From Isoetes taiwanensis (taxonomy: Eukaryota; Streptophyta; Lycopodiopsida; Isoetales; Isoetaceae): a DNA stretch of 64,000 nt. The first letter of the stretch is position 1. Every line of letters begins with the position of its first letter. The notes under the pieces were generated by a model, which saw only the letters and a list, made by a program, of their open reading frames with translations, did not search any database and was not told where the DNA came from. This document shows positions 44,346 to 56,464 of the stretch, one piece after another. The position numbers and the translations under genes were made by a program. The stretch covers positions 24,875,584-24,939,583 of the forward strand of contig JAJEKV010000005.1 of assembly GCA_021234155.1 (NCBI GenBank), written 5' to 3'.

Positions 44346-46690
44346 ACTTGAACATAGTTTCAAATTGGCTTCTTGTGTTTGACTCTTAAGCCAGGTTTAG
44401 GATCAACATAGTTCTAATACATTGAAACTTAATAAGGGTACTCTTCGATACTCTTACCTCTAGTGGATATACAAAATTCTCATCCTCAAAGCTTGTTATG
44501 TTCCGATGATCAAAGCTTGTTATGTTACTTGTCCAATGCTATATCATACATATTTTTTAAAAACAATAAGGACACCATTGACTGGGCGACCAATTCACTT
44601 TTTTTTTGCTTTAGAGAAATGCGACTTTCAAAAATTTGGGAAGAGCGTGATTTTCTAAGGCATCACAAACATGATGAGCACGCAAAAATAAGTTGAAATC
44701 CATTAGAGCATTTGAACCTTGTAATTCTCCGTGCTTAGTCGCGCAATATGGACCACAATAAGGCATTATAAGAGGTCAACAACATATGACTGTCAAATAC
44801 ATGAAACATGCCGTTGTTGTAGAATACGTATAGACATGGAATGTAGATCCATTATTTTGGATCACTCAGTTTAGTTTAGACAAGTTTGTGTTGGGCAAGA
44901 AATGTGAACTCATTGGTGTAGTTTAGCTTATTGGAGCTTGTCTTGGCAACAAATCCGAAATCTCTGATAAGTTGAAGACAGCGCTGCAATTGTTCTTTAT
45001 ATAAAGAATCTGAAATATGTGTCAATTAGACCTGCTGCTATTGATCTTGATCCTTGCTATTGGCGATGAATAAAAATAAATAATGAGCACTCGAGAACCA
45101 TTATCTGTGCCCTTTTTCATCTTCTAAGCCTATCCATTATTCAAGTTCATACCTATTTGTGGACATGTGCGCATTCATTCAATTACTGCACACTTTTACG
45201 GAATTGCACTAGCAGGTTAAAGTGAACTAACCATATACATTGTAGTATCATACTACAGCCCTAAGAAAGATACATTTGGTCAAAGACTCATGGTGTACTA
45301 ATCCACAAGAAAATTCAAGAGAACTTGGGAGATCGTTGAGAGAAATGATGTTGAAATTTGGTAGATTTATTTTACTCTTGTAAGTGTTGTAATCAATACC
45401 ACATGTAGAATCCTGTCAACTTCTAGATGATTACATCTAGCAACGTTTGTGGAATCTTCGAAGAGTAGAAGAAGATATTGCCAACCGAAGATTCTGATGA
45501 CAACACAGTAAGAAAAACTGACTACTGACATGTGATCTTTCAAAGTCCATATTTTGTATATCCATCATGATGCAATAAACCGGTTTTACCAGTCATTTCA
45601 AACTCAAGTTTTCCATTAGATACAATAACAGTTTCAACCTTCCAACGCTCTTAGTATTAATTTTGTCTGGGAAGTTTTTCCTTGTCCCTTGCGACCCTAA
45701 ACTCCTGCACGTAATATGTACGAAACTTAAATACCATTAGAAGTTTTGTGTTTTTCTCCTACGTATTGCCAAAAGAAAGCTTGAGCTACAAATCAATTCA
45801 TAGTCAAATATAGGCAATCACATTCACATCATAGAACATTCAATGCCAAAGGCTAAGAGTTTCTCCAAATTAAAGTTAAATACGCCAATCCAAAACAAAG
45901 ATGCCAGCTAACCGATTCCAACTGCCACACTTGACCATAGATGTAGAACATAACTTCAAAACCTTTACTGCTCAATTCTAAGTGCTTGATCATGTGCCAT
46001 AAACTGATTATATCCATCGAACATTAAATTATAATTTATCGTTAACTAATTATGCAATTAAAAGTTATACCTAGCAAATACGTCAAACAATGCAGGGGCG
46101 GTAGCATATTAGCTGGTTACTGCTTATCTTCACCATGTACTTAGTAGTTTTACGCTCCAACCATGTAGGTTACTGCTGGTTACGGAACTCACTTTGCTTG
46201 TTCCTCATGGAATAAATACATATTAACCATCATACAGAAAGATAACTAGATAAAGGTGTTATTGAACTTCGAATCAGCTGCAGGTGAAGCTCAGCTACAA
46301 CATCCACATATTGTGATAATATATAAGAAATGTTGAAGAAGCTTCTGTGCCAAGCAGTACAATGAAAAATTAATAATAATCGATGCATTTGAAAAGATGC
46401 TAATAGCATGCCTTCACTAATGTGCTTGCATCTCTCTCTAAATATTATGGATGCCAAGCATAACATCCCATAAAAACCTAGCTTTTAGCAAGCAGTTTCC
46501 AAATAGTTAATGGCAAATGGCCCGACAAAAATCCCAAATAGACATTTTATCTCACTTTTTAAATGATCGACATGTCGATGATTGTCTATCGTATTCTCAC
46601 TCTTGCCAAAACATCTACATTCAATTTAAAGAGAAGAAGAGATTTATGCTAACATAAAAACAATTGAAGAATGTAAATTGATTTAGAGTT
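44346..46690. other. Intergenic DNA without recognised content
   Basis: AT-rich, with no supported gene and no long repeat seen. Confidence 0.45.
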
Positions 46691-46779
46691 TGGAAAATAG
46701 CTTTAGAAATGAAGCTACTGATGAAATCGGACAAACTTGCAAGAAAGTTTGGCTCTTTTCAACTACCTTGATGTCACAA

Positions 46780-46913
46780 ATTCGTTGAAGCCCCTTTGGC
46801 ATACTTCTGCCATTCTGCACAAAACAGGAAGGAAAAGAGCTTAATGATTCGTTGAAGCCCCTTTGGCATACCTCTGCCATTCTACAAAAAAACGGGAAGG
46901 AAAAGAGCTTGAT
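46780..46913. repeat. 67-bp direct tandem duplication
   Basis: Two copies begin ATTCGTTGAAGCCCC at 46780 and 46847 and differ at a few bases. They adjoin copy A6. Confidence 0.85.
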
Positions 46914-46987
46914 GGGTCTGATGGTGGAGCAAGGATACAGGGCGCCCAATCAAACACCGTAGGTAGATGTGCTTTTATGACAGCTAG

Positions 46988-48195
46988 TGTTGAAGGTGTT
47001 CCTGGCAAAACCCTCAACCTCAATGGTTTAGAACCTCCAGGTTGCTTAAGGCAACCACTCTGAGTGCAAAAGTTCCAAGGAAAATGCCCCAACAATTGTC
47101 TGGCACGGCTTTCCCTAAAGGGTAAAAAGTCTGTCTCAGAAAAAGGCTTGCCAAATGCACATCAAATAAGCTTTATTTGTGATTCTTGCATCCATGGCTA
47201 CCCAAGACCTATATTTATCACATAGCAGAAGTCTGAGGGGATCTGATAAGGCTAGATGGATTAAAAAGACATTACTGACCAAGTCAATTTTTGGTCAATA
47301 TCCCTGGCAGAGAGCTCGATTTTGGAACTCGATGCTGGGACTTCTTTTTTGAGATCTGACACTTTTGTCTATTCTAAAAATACCTGCACCCAATGGGCCC
47401 TGATGGTCTTTGTAAATGGAGATCAAGTTTTTTGGTTTTTTTGAATTTTCATGGACTGACTGTTATAAATCATGAACAGAGATGAGAGCAAATCTATTTC
47501 TAGAGAGAATGTGTGCAAATGTCGTTCTTTATGCAACAATCATGCATGAGATAAGGTCCTAAGACCCTGAAGATCTTTGTGCATTGCTATATGGCTGAAT
47601 GTAGATCTCTGCTTCAGTAAATTGAAATATGAATTCAGCTTCTTGTGCTGATAGCTCAGGCAATCAATAGGACTGGATAACACTTGTGTTGTGCATGCCT
47701 AAATGCCAAGCTAATGATGCCATAATTCTTGGGATCAAATGTGGAAGGTAACCAATGCTAGCATAGTGATTTTTCACAATAGGTTGATGTAAATACTGAG
47801 AATTCAATCAAGAAGGCTCGGATTTTCAATTGAATCAGGTACACATAGGCAAACAACAAGAATCCCAAGCTCTGAGTCTTGGGTACAGGATCAAATAGGT
47901 AGACAGTCAAGTAATTCAGATGAATTCGTCAATAATTCAAACTAAAAATCAAGTATGGAAGGCAGAATCAAGCTTCAATCAAGCAAGCCGGTCCTTCTTC
48001 AAGGTAAATAATCGCTTCTTCACCTCAAAGCCCTCGAATTTTTCTTCTGCACAAAAGCCCTTTTTTTGTAATTCCCCTGTTCTGTTGCATTCTTGGTCAA
48101 TTCCATTTAATTCTCTGTCCTTTTGCTCCTCTGATGCATTCTTGGCATTATATAAGGTTATTCGGCAGGTTTAGATCATGATTGCACAGTTATTC
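46988..48195 (-). repeat. A-family LTR copy A6, solo
   Basis: It starts (minus-strand end) at TGTTGAAGGTG and aligns block by block with A5, including the double hairpin, the GACCAAGTCAATTTTTGG phrase (47278) and CCCAAGCTCTGAGTCTTGGG (47863). No primer site follows, so it is a solo or 3' LTR. The far boundary near 48195 is approximate. Confidence 0.7.
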
Positions 48196-48720
48196 AAAAT
48201 ATTATAGGATATTCTATAAAATATTACATCCAAACTAAATCAATGCCTTAGTATAAGACGCTCGCCCCTACAACAAAAGCGTTGCCTCCTATGGGCAACC
48301 CAAAAATTGCCCATATGAAATGAAATGAAATTGTATTCACTATCTCATATAGGCCCTGCGGTCTAGGAGACGAAATATTTACAATCATAGAAAAACTCCA
48401 AATTTGAGTTATCTAGTCTTTCTAAGTGCCTTTTCGCACACATAATAAATCGCGAAGAAATGCTGCTAGTTTTGCAGAGGGCATTTGCAACACTGTGTGA
48501 ACACTACTTAGATCAGCCTCATGAAGATGATACCATGCTCTTACTGCTTCGTATGCAGGACAAGCATAGACTGCTCCAAGAATGAGAGGACCCATTGGAA
48601 ACTACTACTCCTTAAAATGTGGCCCATAAATTGGTTTACAAATGAACCAAAGATTCCAGTGGAGGCACACTTTAGGCTCTCACACTCTGGACCCACTCCC
48701 TCGTAGTCCTTGATGGTAAG
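48196..48720. other. Spacer, no supported gene
   Basis: Short frames only and no recognised domain. Confidence 0.4.
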
Positions 48721-48734
48721 GTGTGGCCGAAGCT

Positions 48735-49345
48735 ATATGTTGATAATCAAAAATGTATGTTTGAGGCTATATGTCTGATGCCAGATATTTGTCATGTAAT
48801 ATTTGGCCCCAGATGTATAGCAGCCTCGCCCACACATTTTTGGTTATCAGCCGAGACAAAGTTCGATAACCACTTGCTTATATGGGTGGATGTTGATAGA
48901 GGTCGGGGACACAAGTACTTATAACTACTTATCAGTACTACAGTAATATTGATAGAAAAACAAGGACTCTCACTTATTTTACACCCAAGAGTCCGATAAG
49001 GAAGGTTATTGGACTAGCTACTACCTTATCAGACTCGTTGAGGTTGATAACCAGAAATAAATGTTCGATAATGTACTTTCGAAGCCAGATATTTGGCACG
49101 TAAAGTAGAGGCCCTGTAAGGCCAAGGTGTACGTGCCAAATATCTGGCTGAGGACTTACAATCAAGGACATACATTTTTTATTATCAGTCGAGGTGAGGT
49201 CCACTAACTGCCTTATGATTGGAACTTGATAGAGGCAAGGAACACAAGTACTGATAACTAGTTATTAGTATCAATATTGCACCAATACTAATAATAACAA
49301 AACAAGAACTTTCACTTTACATATAAGAGTCCGATAAGGTCTTTA
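48735..49345. repeat. Diverged ~340-bp tandem duplication
   Basis: Matching ends are GATAGAGGTCGGGGACACAAG... to AGAGTCCGATAAGG (48892-48999) and GATAGAGGCAAGGAACACAAG... to AGAGTCCGATAAGG (49229-49340). Both copies carry a CCAGATATTTG phrase; in the second it forms a perfect 19-nt inverted repeat (49084-49102 with 49130-49148). No gene. Confidence 0.65.
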
Positions 49346-50110
49346 TTCAGTTGATCCAAGTCACATGTCCCTTTGGTATCCTGGTGGTGGATTTCCTTGC
49401 AAGCACGGCATGGATGTAAAAGTTAGATCTCTGTTTTTGCAAGCATGATGTTTTGCCGGATCTCCTGTTTCTGTCGTCTCACCCCTGTTTCCGCCATAGA
49501 CATCTCATTGGCAGTGCTATGGCAGCGCCGCCTTAATCATGGTAAACACGATTACTTATTTTAAACATACACTGAAAACTCCAGGAATCTTCAGTAAGCG
49601 ATGGTTTACGTCAAATGAACCTATACTTATGTTCTCTAGATTGTTTATTGAAAGAGTGAAACATCTTTGTAGCATTTGACAATGGAATCTAAGGGCATGA
49701 TGTTTTGGAAAAAAAATAAGCTTTTACTTGTGGTGTACTATTAATACTGTGGAGGGGTTGATCAATACAAATGACCGTGCTAGTAAGACTTCTGTCTTGG
49801 CTATTCAGGCCTGATTTCTTTTTCTTTTTCTTTTAACTCTTTTCCTTTTTAAATATTGCCATGAAAGGATCACTGGTCCAGTTTCCCTTTTTTTTACTTT
49901 TTAATCTTTTCCTTTTCAAATATTGCCATGAAAGGATCACTGGTGGATGGGGCTTCCGTAACCCTATTAGTACATGCAATTAGCTAGGAAAAAGTGAAAA
50001 GAAACTCAAAGTGCTTTCAATCAAGAAAACTAATGCCCACATGAACATCTCTAGTTTTTAATTACTAACAAGACAATATAATTTGACGACTTATCAAATT
50101 TGATATCAGT
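49346..50110. other. Spacer with a ~75-bp duplication
   Basis: A block ending AAATATTGCCATGAAAGGATC is present twice (about 49840-49880 and 49905-49945). No gene is recognised. Confidence 0.45.
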
Positions 50111-50530
50111 GTTGTAATGTGGAATGGCAAGAGGGAGGAGGCCATTTCCTTGTGGCAGGGCCACCAGCAGCAAGGAGCGTCGTTGAGGCATGACCTGCTG
50201 CTGGTCAATGGCACTCCCTGCTGCACACACCAGCAGCAGAGAGCGCGCTGGTCAACGGCGCTCCCTGCTAGTAGCCCTGCCACACAGGGAATGGCCGACC
50301 TCCCTGCTGCTGGTAGCCATGCCACACAGTGAATGGCCGACCTCGGCCATTTCACAGTGTCAAGGCAAGATTTTAATAGGTTGCAACATGTCTTCAACAA
50401 GTATTTTTGCAAATTTTTGCTGGCTGCAGCAGGTCGATCAAGAACGCAATCCCACTTTCCATTCTTGATTAGAATGATTGCCACATGGCAACCATTCATT
50501 GGATAATACACAACAATGAACATCAACTTA

Positions 50531-50645
50531 CCTTGATGTAATGTGGAAGATCAAGAAGTCGATCATTCTTGGCATGGCAGGGGCGGTAGCCAGCTCCCCT
50601 GCCAGGCCAAGAATGATCGACTTCTTGATCTTCCACGACGTCAAG
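50531..50645. repeat. Near-perfect 115-nt hairpin
   Basis: The arm at 50531-50583 pairs with 50594-50645 with one mismatch and a two-base bulge, leaving a loop of about a dozen bases. The flanks carry direct copies of a ~95-bp segment with TAGAATGATTGCCACA at about 50469 and 50730. The hairpin could be the stem of a young foldback element or a small-RNA precursor. There is no coding content. Confidence 0.75.
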
Positions 50646-51187
50646 GAAAAAAAAAGGGTGCAACAATCACAAACATACTGGATATAGCAGGTTGAAGCAA
50701 GAATGCAGAGCGTGAATTCATTCTCGCTTAGAATGATTGCCACACGACAGTCTCTGATTGGATGAAAAACAAGAATGCAGATCCCTTTAACGCTAAAATC
50801 CTAAATCCAATAATTTCCTCCTGGATTTTAAGGAGCGGCGCGGCCAAGATTCTTTCTTCCCACTATTGTGGCAACTTTGTTGACTCCACAAGCAGCGATT
50901 CCGGCGACTCTTTCTTCCCACCATTACGGCAACTCTATCGACTCCACAAGCGGCAATTCCGGTGCCTCTAACACAGCGCGGGTCCTTTCCCGCAGGTTCT
51001 TTCCTCTATTTCTACAGGTCATAATCTTTGTCTCCAAATACCTAAATTCTGAGATGCTGGCTGCCTCTTCAAAAGTCCAGTAAAAAATTCATTAAAAAAA
51101 ATGACCAGCAAAAGATCGTTTCGGACGTCATCAAGCTCAGATTTAGCTATAGAAGTAAAATGATGGAAACAAAACATAGAGCCCTTA

Positions 51188-53619
51188 GGCCCTTTTTCCA
51201 CGACCCTCATGTCTTAAATTTATTAAGATGTGATTGGGCCACATAGGCATATAAGACACCTTAGCTTTTCCACTAAAACTTTTAAGACATGTCTTATATG
51301 CATGCCGTACAACTTTAGAGTCCCATTTTTTTCCGGGGGAAATCCCCCGCCACAAAATAAGACATCAAAAGATGTCCAATCCAAGCCCTTCTTCGCCGAA
51401 ATTTTAGCATGTCGCAAAAAAGAGAAAGGAATCGCTGGGATTTGGAATTGGATCCATTTGGATGGAATGGGGTGGGATTTAGAGGTGCATACGGTAGGAA
51501 TTTGTTGCAAGTCGGTTTGGCTGTGGTTGAAATTGACTGTGGTTGATTTGGCTGTGGTTGAAATTGAAGCCATAGGATTGTTGCAGGCCGATTTGGCTGT
51601 GGTTGAAATTGAAGCAAGGCAAAAGCAAGACACAATGGTGCAGGTCAAATTGAAGCAACATGAAGCAGTGCAGGTCAATTTTGAAGAGTGCCAGGTTGAG
51701 CTTTGAATTTGCAGGTGAGAGGCATTCTGTGAAAAATCTGTAATGATATTTGAATTTTCTGTTTGCATTAGAATCTATGATGGTATTACAATGCTCGGTT
51801 TTTGTAGATTCAGCCAATCTTTTGAGTATTTTGTGCCTCCCCATCAATAGATTCTTTAGATGGTCGAATTAGAGATTCATGTACAACCTTTTACCCTCTC
51901 AGATCTCATGGGATTCAACAAAAGACCATCATAAGCATTGCAATAAAAAATGATACCCTTTATTTCCTCTGGGTTCTGCTACAAGCAGACTATTCCAGGC
52001 ATTCGTAAGTGTTGGATCAACGTGCCATACGAATAACTATCCAATGATATGGCGGACGCTTGCTTTCATGTAAAACAGAAAAGAAATCCTCATTGAACAA
52101 GGAAGGTACCTTGTATTCTAAGACTAAACCTGGAGCAGTTTCACCAATCTGTATCACCAAAGTAAGATAATTGCACAAAGTTTTCGATGATAGAGATATT
52201 AAGATTTCGAATGGCAAAGCAACAAACAGACCTTGGAATCAAAGATATAAAGTGGCTCTTCATCATGCTGCAACCTCATGTTCATGTAAGAAACATAGTC
52301 TGAAAACTTCATGGGTAAATTCTTTCCATGTGCCTGTGGAAACTTAAAAAAATGTCTCCATACTTTTCTTGGAAGTGACTAACAATCCATCCTTCTTTGG
52401 ATGGCCAGTCATCTATCAAGAAATTTACCCCAAAGCATTGCCATAAAAAACATTATTCTCTTTCTGTTCAGTGGAAAACTGTGATTCATTCTCTTTCTGT
52501 TCAGTGGAAAACTGTGAATATGGGACACGTCTTATACTACGTGTGGCAAAGTCCTAGGCGCTTCACAGAATTTCCGGTCCAAAAAATGATTTTCCGGTTC
52601 ACTGAAAATATAGTAGGATATACGGCCGATCAAAAAAACGACGTATAAGGATTTATCCGATTCATATTCATATGCGTAGGATTCTTTCCGGTTAAAAAAA
52701 AAAGGTTATAGGATTTTTTTTTATAAGGGTACTTATATTTTATTTCTTTATGGCTTATGTTACCTAAGTAACCTACCTAACCTACCTCTAATAATTACTA
52801 TTTCAATCTCTAATAATTATTAATCAAGAAGAGGTAATACAAACATGATCAGATTCAGAATAGAATCTTGGCGGACGGTTCGCTTGTTGATAAGCGAACT
52901 GTGAGAATTAGATTCGGCACCAAAATTCAGTGTCGTCAGTCATCACTGATCGATCATCGATGGCCTTCGATTCACTTCAAACGACATCTACAACTGTGTT
53001 TTCATGAGGTAAGTTTTTTGTTCTCATAGCAGTTTCTACAATATGGGTTAAATCAGACAATCACTGTTACAACCAGAATTAAGTTTTTATTGCCTTCCAT
53101 GCTCTAGAACCTGATTTCTTCAGGCGATTTGCCTATTCTAGCAGCAATGAGTTTTCTTTTAGCATCTAATTCAGCAAGAACCAAGGCAAATTGCTTCCTG
53201 CCACGATCTTTGTAAGGATTTGTCTGTAAAATGGTCTGATTTGTCTGTGAAATACAGAGAAGCTTTATTATTTGTCTGTTACAATTTAATACGAAAATCA
53301 ATTGTTCTTTGTAGGCTATAAATTTGTTTTAATATCCTTTTATTTTTGAGATTTGAAGGAAATTTTCCGAACCCAAATTTTACAACTAGGATAAATCCTA
53401 TCCAAATTTGTAGGTGCCTGTTCATCCCACGGCTAGAAGGAAATTTTCCTATTGGTTTAAAATACTTTGCCATACATTGGTCTTATATCAATACATGGCT
53501 TATATTAAAGCCATATGGGAAACTAATTTTTTTAAAACATGTCTTATGTATGACATGGAGCCCAAAATTATGTCTTACAACAATGAGTTATAAAATAAGA
53601 CTACTGTAGAAAAAGGGCC
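51188..53619. mobile_element. PIF/Harbinger-like DNA element, 2432 bp
   Basis: TTA lies on both sides (51185-51187 and 53620-53622). The ends are inverted repeats GGCCCTTTTTCCAC and, reversed, GGCCCTTTTTCTAC (13 of 14). AAGACAT-type phrases repeat inward from both ends. A three-base TTA duplication and GGCC-starting termini fit the PIF/Harbinger group. No transposase or Myb-like protein can be read, so it is non-autonomous. Inside are repeats of TTTGGCTGTGGTTGAAATTG (about 51510-51620) and a 34-bp duplication near 52455-52515. Confidence 0.65.
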
Positions 53620-53622
53620 TTA

Positions 53623-54156
53623 AATTGTTCAGATGAAAGATCCTTCTCGCGCTGCTCACGGCATAGCAATGCCAGAACAGCCCGTTGGGGGGAAGCGCAT
53701 TACACTGTAGGGGCTGAGTTTAACAATCCCACGTGTCGCTAAGAGAACACATGAAACCAAAGTACGATCTATAAATCACATAAGACAAAACATGCAGTAA
53801 CTAATGATGGCAAATTCACACAAAGTCAATTATTTAAATATCTTTTACTGCCAAAACTAATTCTGTCTAAAATTAAAAATGTTTTTCACCAAAATGTCAC
53901 ATTCCATTCTACAAAATGTATTGAATATGTATACAGCAAGATGTATACTCCAAAATGTCACATTTCACTCTAAGAAAAACTTTCTTAAACAAAAAGAGGA
54001 TACCATAATGCATAGAACTTATGCACTGTATACGTACGATATGATAAAAACAGCCTTAGCAGCCAAACACTACAAAACAATGGCCGGTGACCTGCATAAT
54101 TCAGCAGACACGATGAACATTTACAGTCAAATGTAAGTCGCCAAGGACGTCAACAT
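53623..54156. other. Downstream region of the HD2 gene
   Basis: Includes the likely 3' untranslated region of the minus-strand gene. The plus-strand frame at 53879-54136 has repeated AAAATGTCACATTYC phrases and is not protein-like. Confidence 0.45.
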
Positions 54157-56071
54157 CTATTTATGTTTGGCTTGGTTGTGCATTGTGAGAGCTGCCTCGT
54201 TAGCAAAATTCCTGTAAACAGACAAAAACTTCATTAAACCGTTGCACTGCCTTAATAAAGCAAAGGAAGGCCTAAATCTTTACAATACTGCAGTGCTCAG
54301 AAAGATTGAATGGATGGTTATCTGTCATTTAATGATCAGATTAACGAGAATGATCTCATCATTGCACCACTATAGTAGAACCCTAAGCGAAAAGTCAAAA
54401 CGGGTAAAATATAGACCTTGAGCACTCCTGACAATGGTACTGGCTAGACTTAACAGCGGAACCTTTGCCATCGCTTCCAGGAGCATCTTTTTTACCCTGG
54501 AACAAATGTTGAGAAATTAGCAAAAGCAATGCTTTCTCTACATGACCGCTATCTAACAACAATCTTTTCCAGTTTCACTTAATAAGTTTATGGTGTAGAA
54601 AAACCATGTTGATTCAGGCTAAAGTTTTTCAAAAAACATGTTTTCTAGATTCAGGGGTGATGCATACCTTCTTATCAGTGGATGGAGTCTTAGGCTGCGC
54701 AGACTTGGCAGCAGGAGTTTGCTTGCCTTCACCTTTCTTGCCGGTAGGAGTAGCAGCTTGTTTTTGAGCAGGAATTTCCTTGCCTAAAAAGACGACACGA
54801 ATTAACACATATCATTGGCAAACATAAATTAATATGACAATCATGCACCTTGCTTTCCAGAAGCCGGTGTTCCTGTTTTAATTTTCTTTCCAGTGGGAGG
54901 AGTTGCAAGGTTCTTTTCTGCCGCACGTTTTTTGCCACTCTGAAGGCAAGAACAAGCATCTGAGCATTATTGTGTTCCTATAAAGTAGGATGTGTGAGAC
55001 CACATACCTTATCTTCTACCTTTTGAGGTTCGTCTTCAGAATCAGACTCATCTTCTTCATCATCATCATCGCTGCCGTCTTCATCAGATTCATCCTCGTC
55101 ACTTAGATCATCACTCTCATCACTTTCATCCTCATCATCCATATCCATGGACTGCCGTATAAAACGAGACATAAATAAATAGACTATAGCACAACATAAA
55201 CAAATAAATATTTACATCATCGTCGCTCTCATCTTCATCATCTTCAGACTTAGGAGTAGAGGGCTTTACTGCAGGAGTAGTTTTTGGAGCTGCCTTGTCT
55301 GCAGGTTTTCCTGATGAGAAAAAGTGTGTTAAACTGCAAGCAAGTACAATTACAAACGTCAAATAAAAAACTGCGTTACCATTTTGTTTTGCAGGAGTCT
55401 TTTCCTTATTTTCCTTGGCGTCTACAACACCTGGCTTGGCAGCAGACTTTGCTGCCCTGTTAGCTGCCTTTACCAACGCTGGCGGCCGCTCGGAAATATT
55501 TTCTTCCTCTTCAGAAAAAGAGTCTTCGCTATCATAGGAGTGGTATCCTGCATACCTAAACTAAGTACTTTCTTCAAATAACAAATTTTAAACATGTTAA
55601 AAGATTTTGTACCAGTCTGCGTAGTATATCCAGCAATATGAACGGTTCCTTTACCATTGTGGGAAAGCTCAAACTCTTGCATAAATATCAAATCTAACTT
55701 CATCTGATCGCATCTGTTCTGAGCCAATGTACCCAAAACAATGTCTTTTCCACTGCTTTTCACTCGCACTATAATGCCATCATTGCCCCACTTACCCTCA
55801 CCAAGAGCGGCCTAGAAACGAAGCCCATGTTATTAGGTTGTTTCCCGACAAAAAATAAGAAAAAAGGAAACCTAAAAAGGGTCTTACATGAGATACATGG
55901 ATGAACTGATTGTCACTTGGACGATAAGAGACTGGCTTATTTGGAGGAACTTGTACTCCTGCAAATAAACCGCATGTAATCAACCTATATCTAAAATACC
56001 CCTAATTGATTCTTGAGATGAGGGAGAAAAAGACATAAAACAGCGACAAACCACATACCCCAAAAATCCAT
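54157..56071 (-). CDS. HDT: HD2-type histone deacetylase (ten exons)
   Basis: This is a plant-specific nucleolar/nuclear histone deacetylase of the HD2 family, acting in chromatin silencing. Exons by eye, all introns GT-AG: 56071-56059, 55958-55888, 55811-55613, 55547-55380, 55310-55216, 55151-55008, 54939-54849, 54783-54668, 54496-54417, 54211-54157; total 1032 nt, 343 residues plus TAG. Residues 1-94 form the nucleoplasmin-like catalytic domain, starting MDFWGVQV, with His25 and Asp68 at the positions known to matter in HD2 proteins, and LGTL and EFELSH motifs. An acidic region covers about 98-112 and 170-230, a Lys/Pro/Thr linker with repeated TPxxGKK follows to about 300, and a C2H2 zinc finger uses C321, C324, H337, H342. 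It is somewhat longer than many HD2 proteins. Introns are short (64-205 nt). The gene stands alone among repeats and looks intact. Confidence 0.93.
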
Positions 56072-56246
56072 TTCCGTCAACGCCGCGATTGCAAGTAAGT
56101 AGATGGCTTCAACAAAACGAGCAAGCTCGGCGGCAAAGCTTACTTGCCCCCGACGGCGCTTAACCCTTTTAAACCCCGAAAAGCGCAGTCGACTTACGGC
56201 AATGAGAATAAATATCCCTTTTTTTGTGCTTATGTATATTGGTGCC

Positions 56247-56277
56247 TTAGGTTTAGGGTTAGGGTTTTAGGTTTAGA
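56247..56277 (-). promoter_or_regulatory. Telo-box cluster upstream of HD2
   Basis: On the minus strand this reads CTAAACCTAAAACCCTAACC and further CCTAAACCTAA, containing AAACCCTAA-like telo-box motifs about 175-205 bp upstream of the ATG at 56071. In plants telo-boxes are frequent in promoters of ribosomal-protein and nucleolar genes, which suits an HD2 protein. An ATATTTAT at about 56205-56212 could act as the TATA element. An interstitial telomere relic is the alternative. Confidence 0.55.
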
Positions 56278-56464
56278 TACGGGCGGGTGGAGATGTTTTC
56301 GAAAGGTCCCACAATTTTAAATACCAAATGCTCGTTGCCCTTAGCCTAGCATCTTGTATATTATTGAGCATATTTGAATGGATGTGGTCCTGTATATTTG
56401 TATACAAGTTTATTATTATTTAGGGCCTACACATTTGGAGAAGGTTGTGACAAAAATGTGTGAA

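Noticed and set aside
50065-50526. 153-codon frame on the minus strand and its plus-strand shadows
   Set aside because: The sequence is made of duplicated CAGCAGC and GGCCGACC phrases and flanks of the hairpin. No domain is visible.
51223-51847. Frames up to 181 codons on both strands
   Set aside because: They follow the TTTGGCTGTGGTTGAAATTG repeats inside the Harbinger-like element. I looked for a DDE transposase here and found none.
55008-55172. Separate acidic protein starting at 55172
   Set aside because: It is exon 6 of the HD2 gene, read back into the preceding intron.
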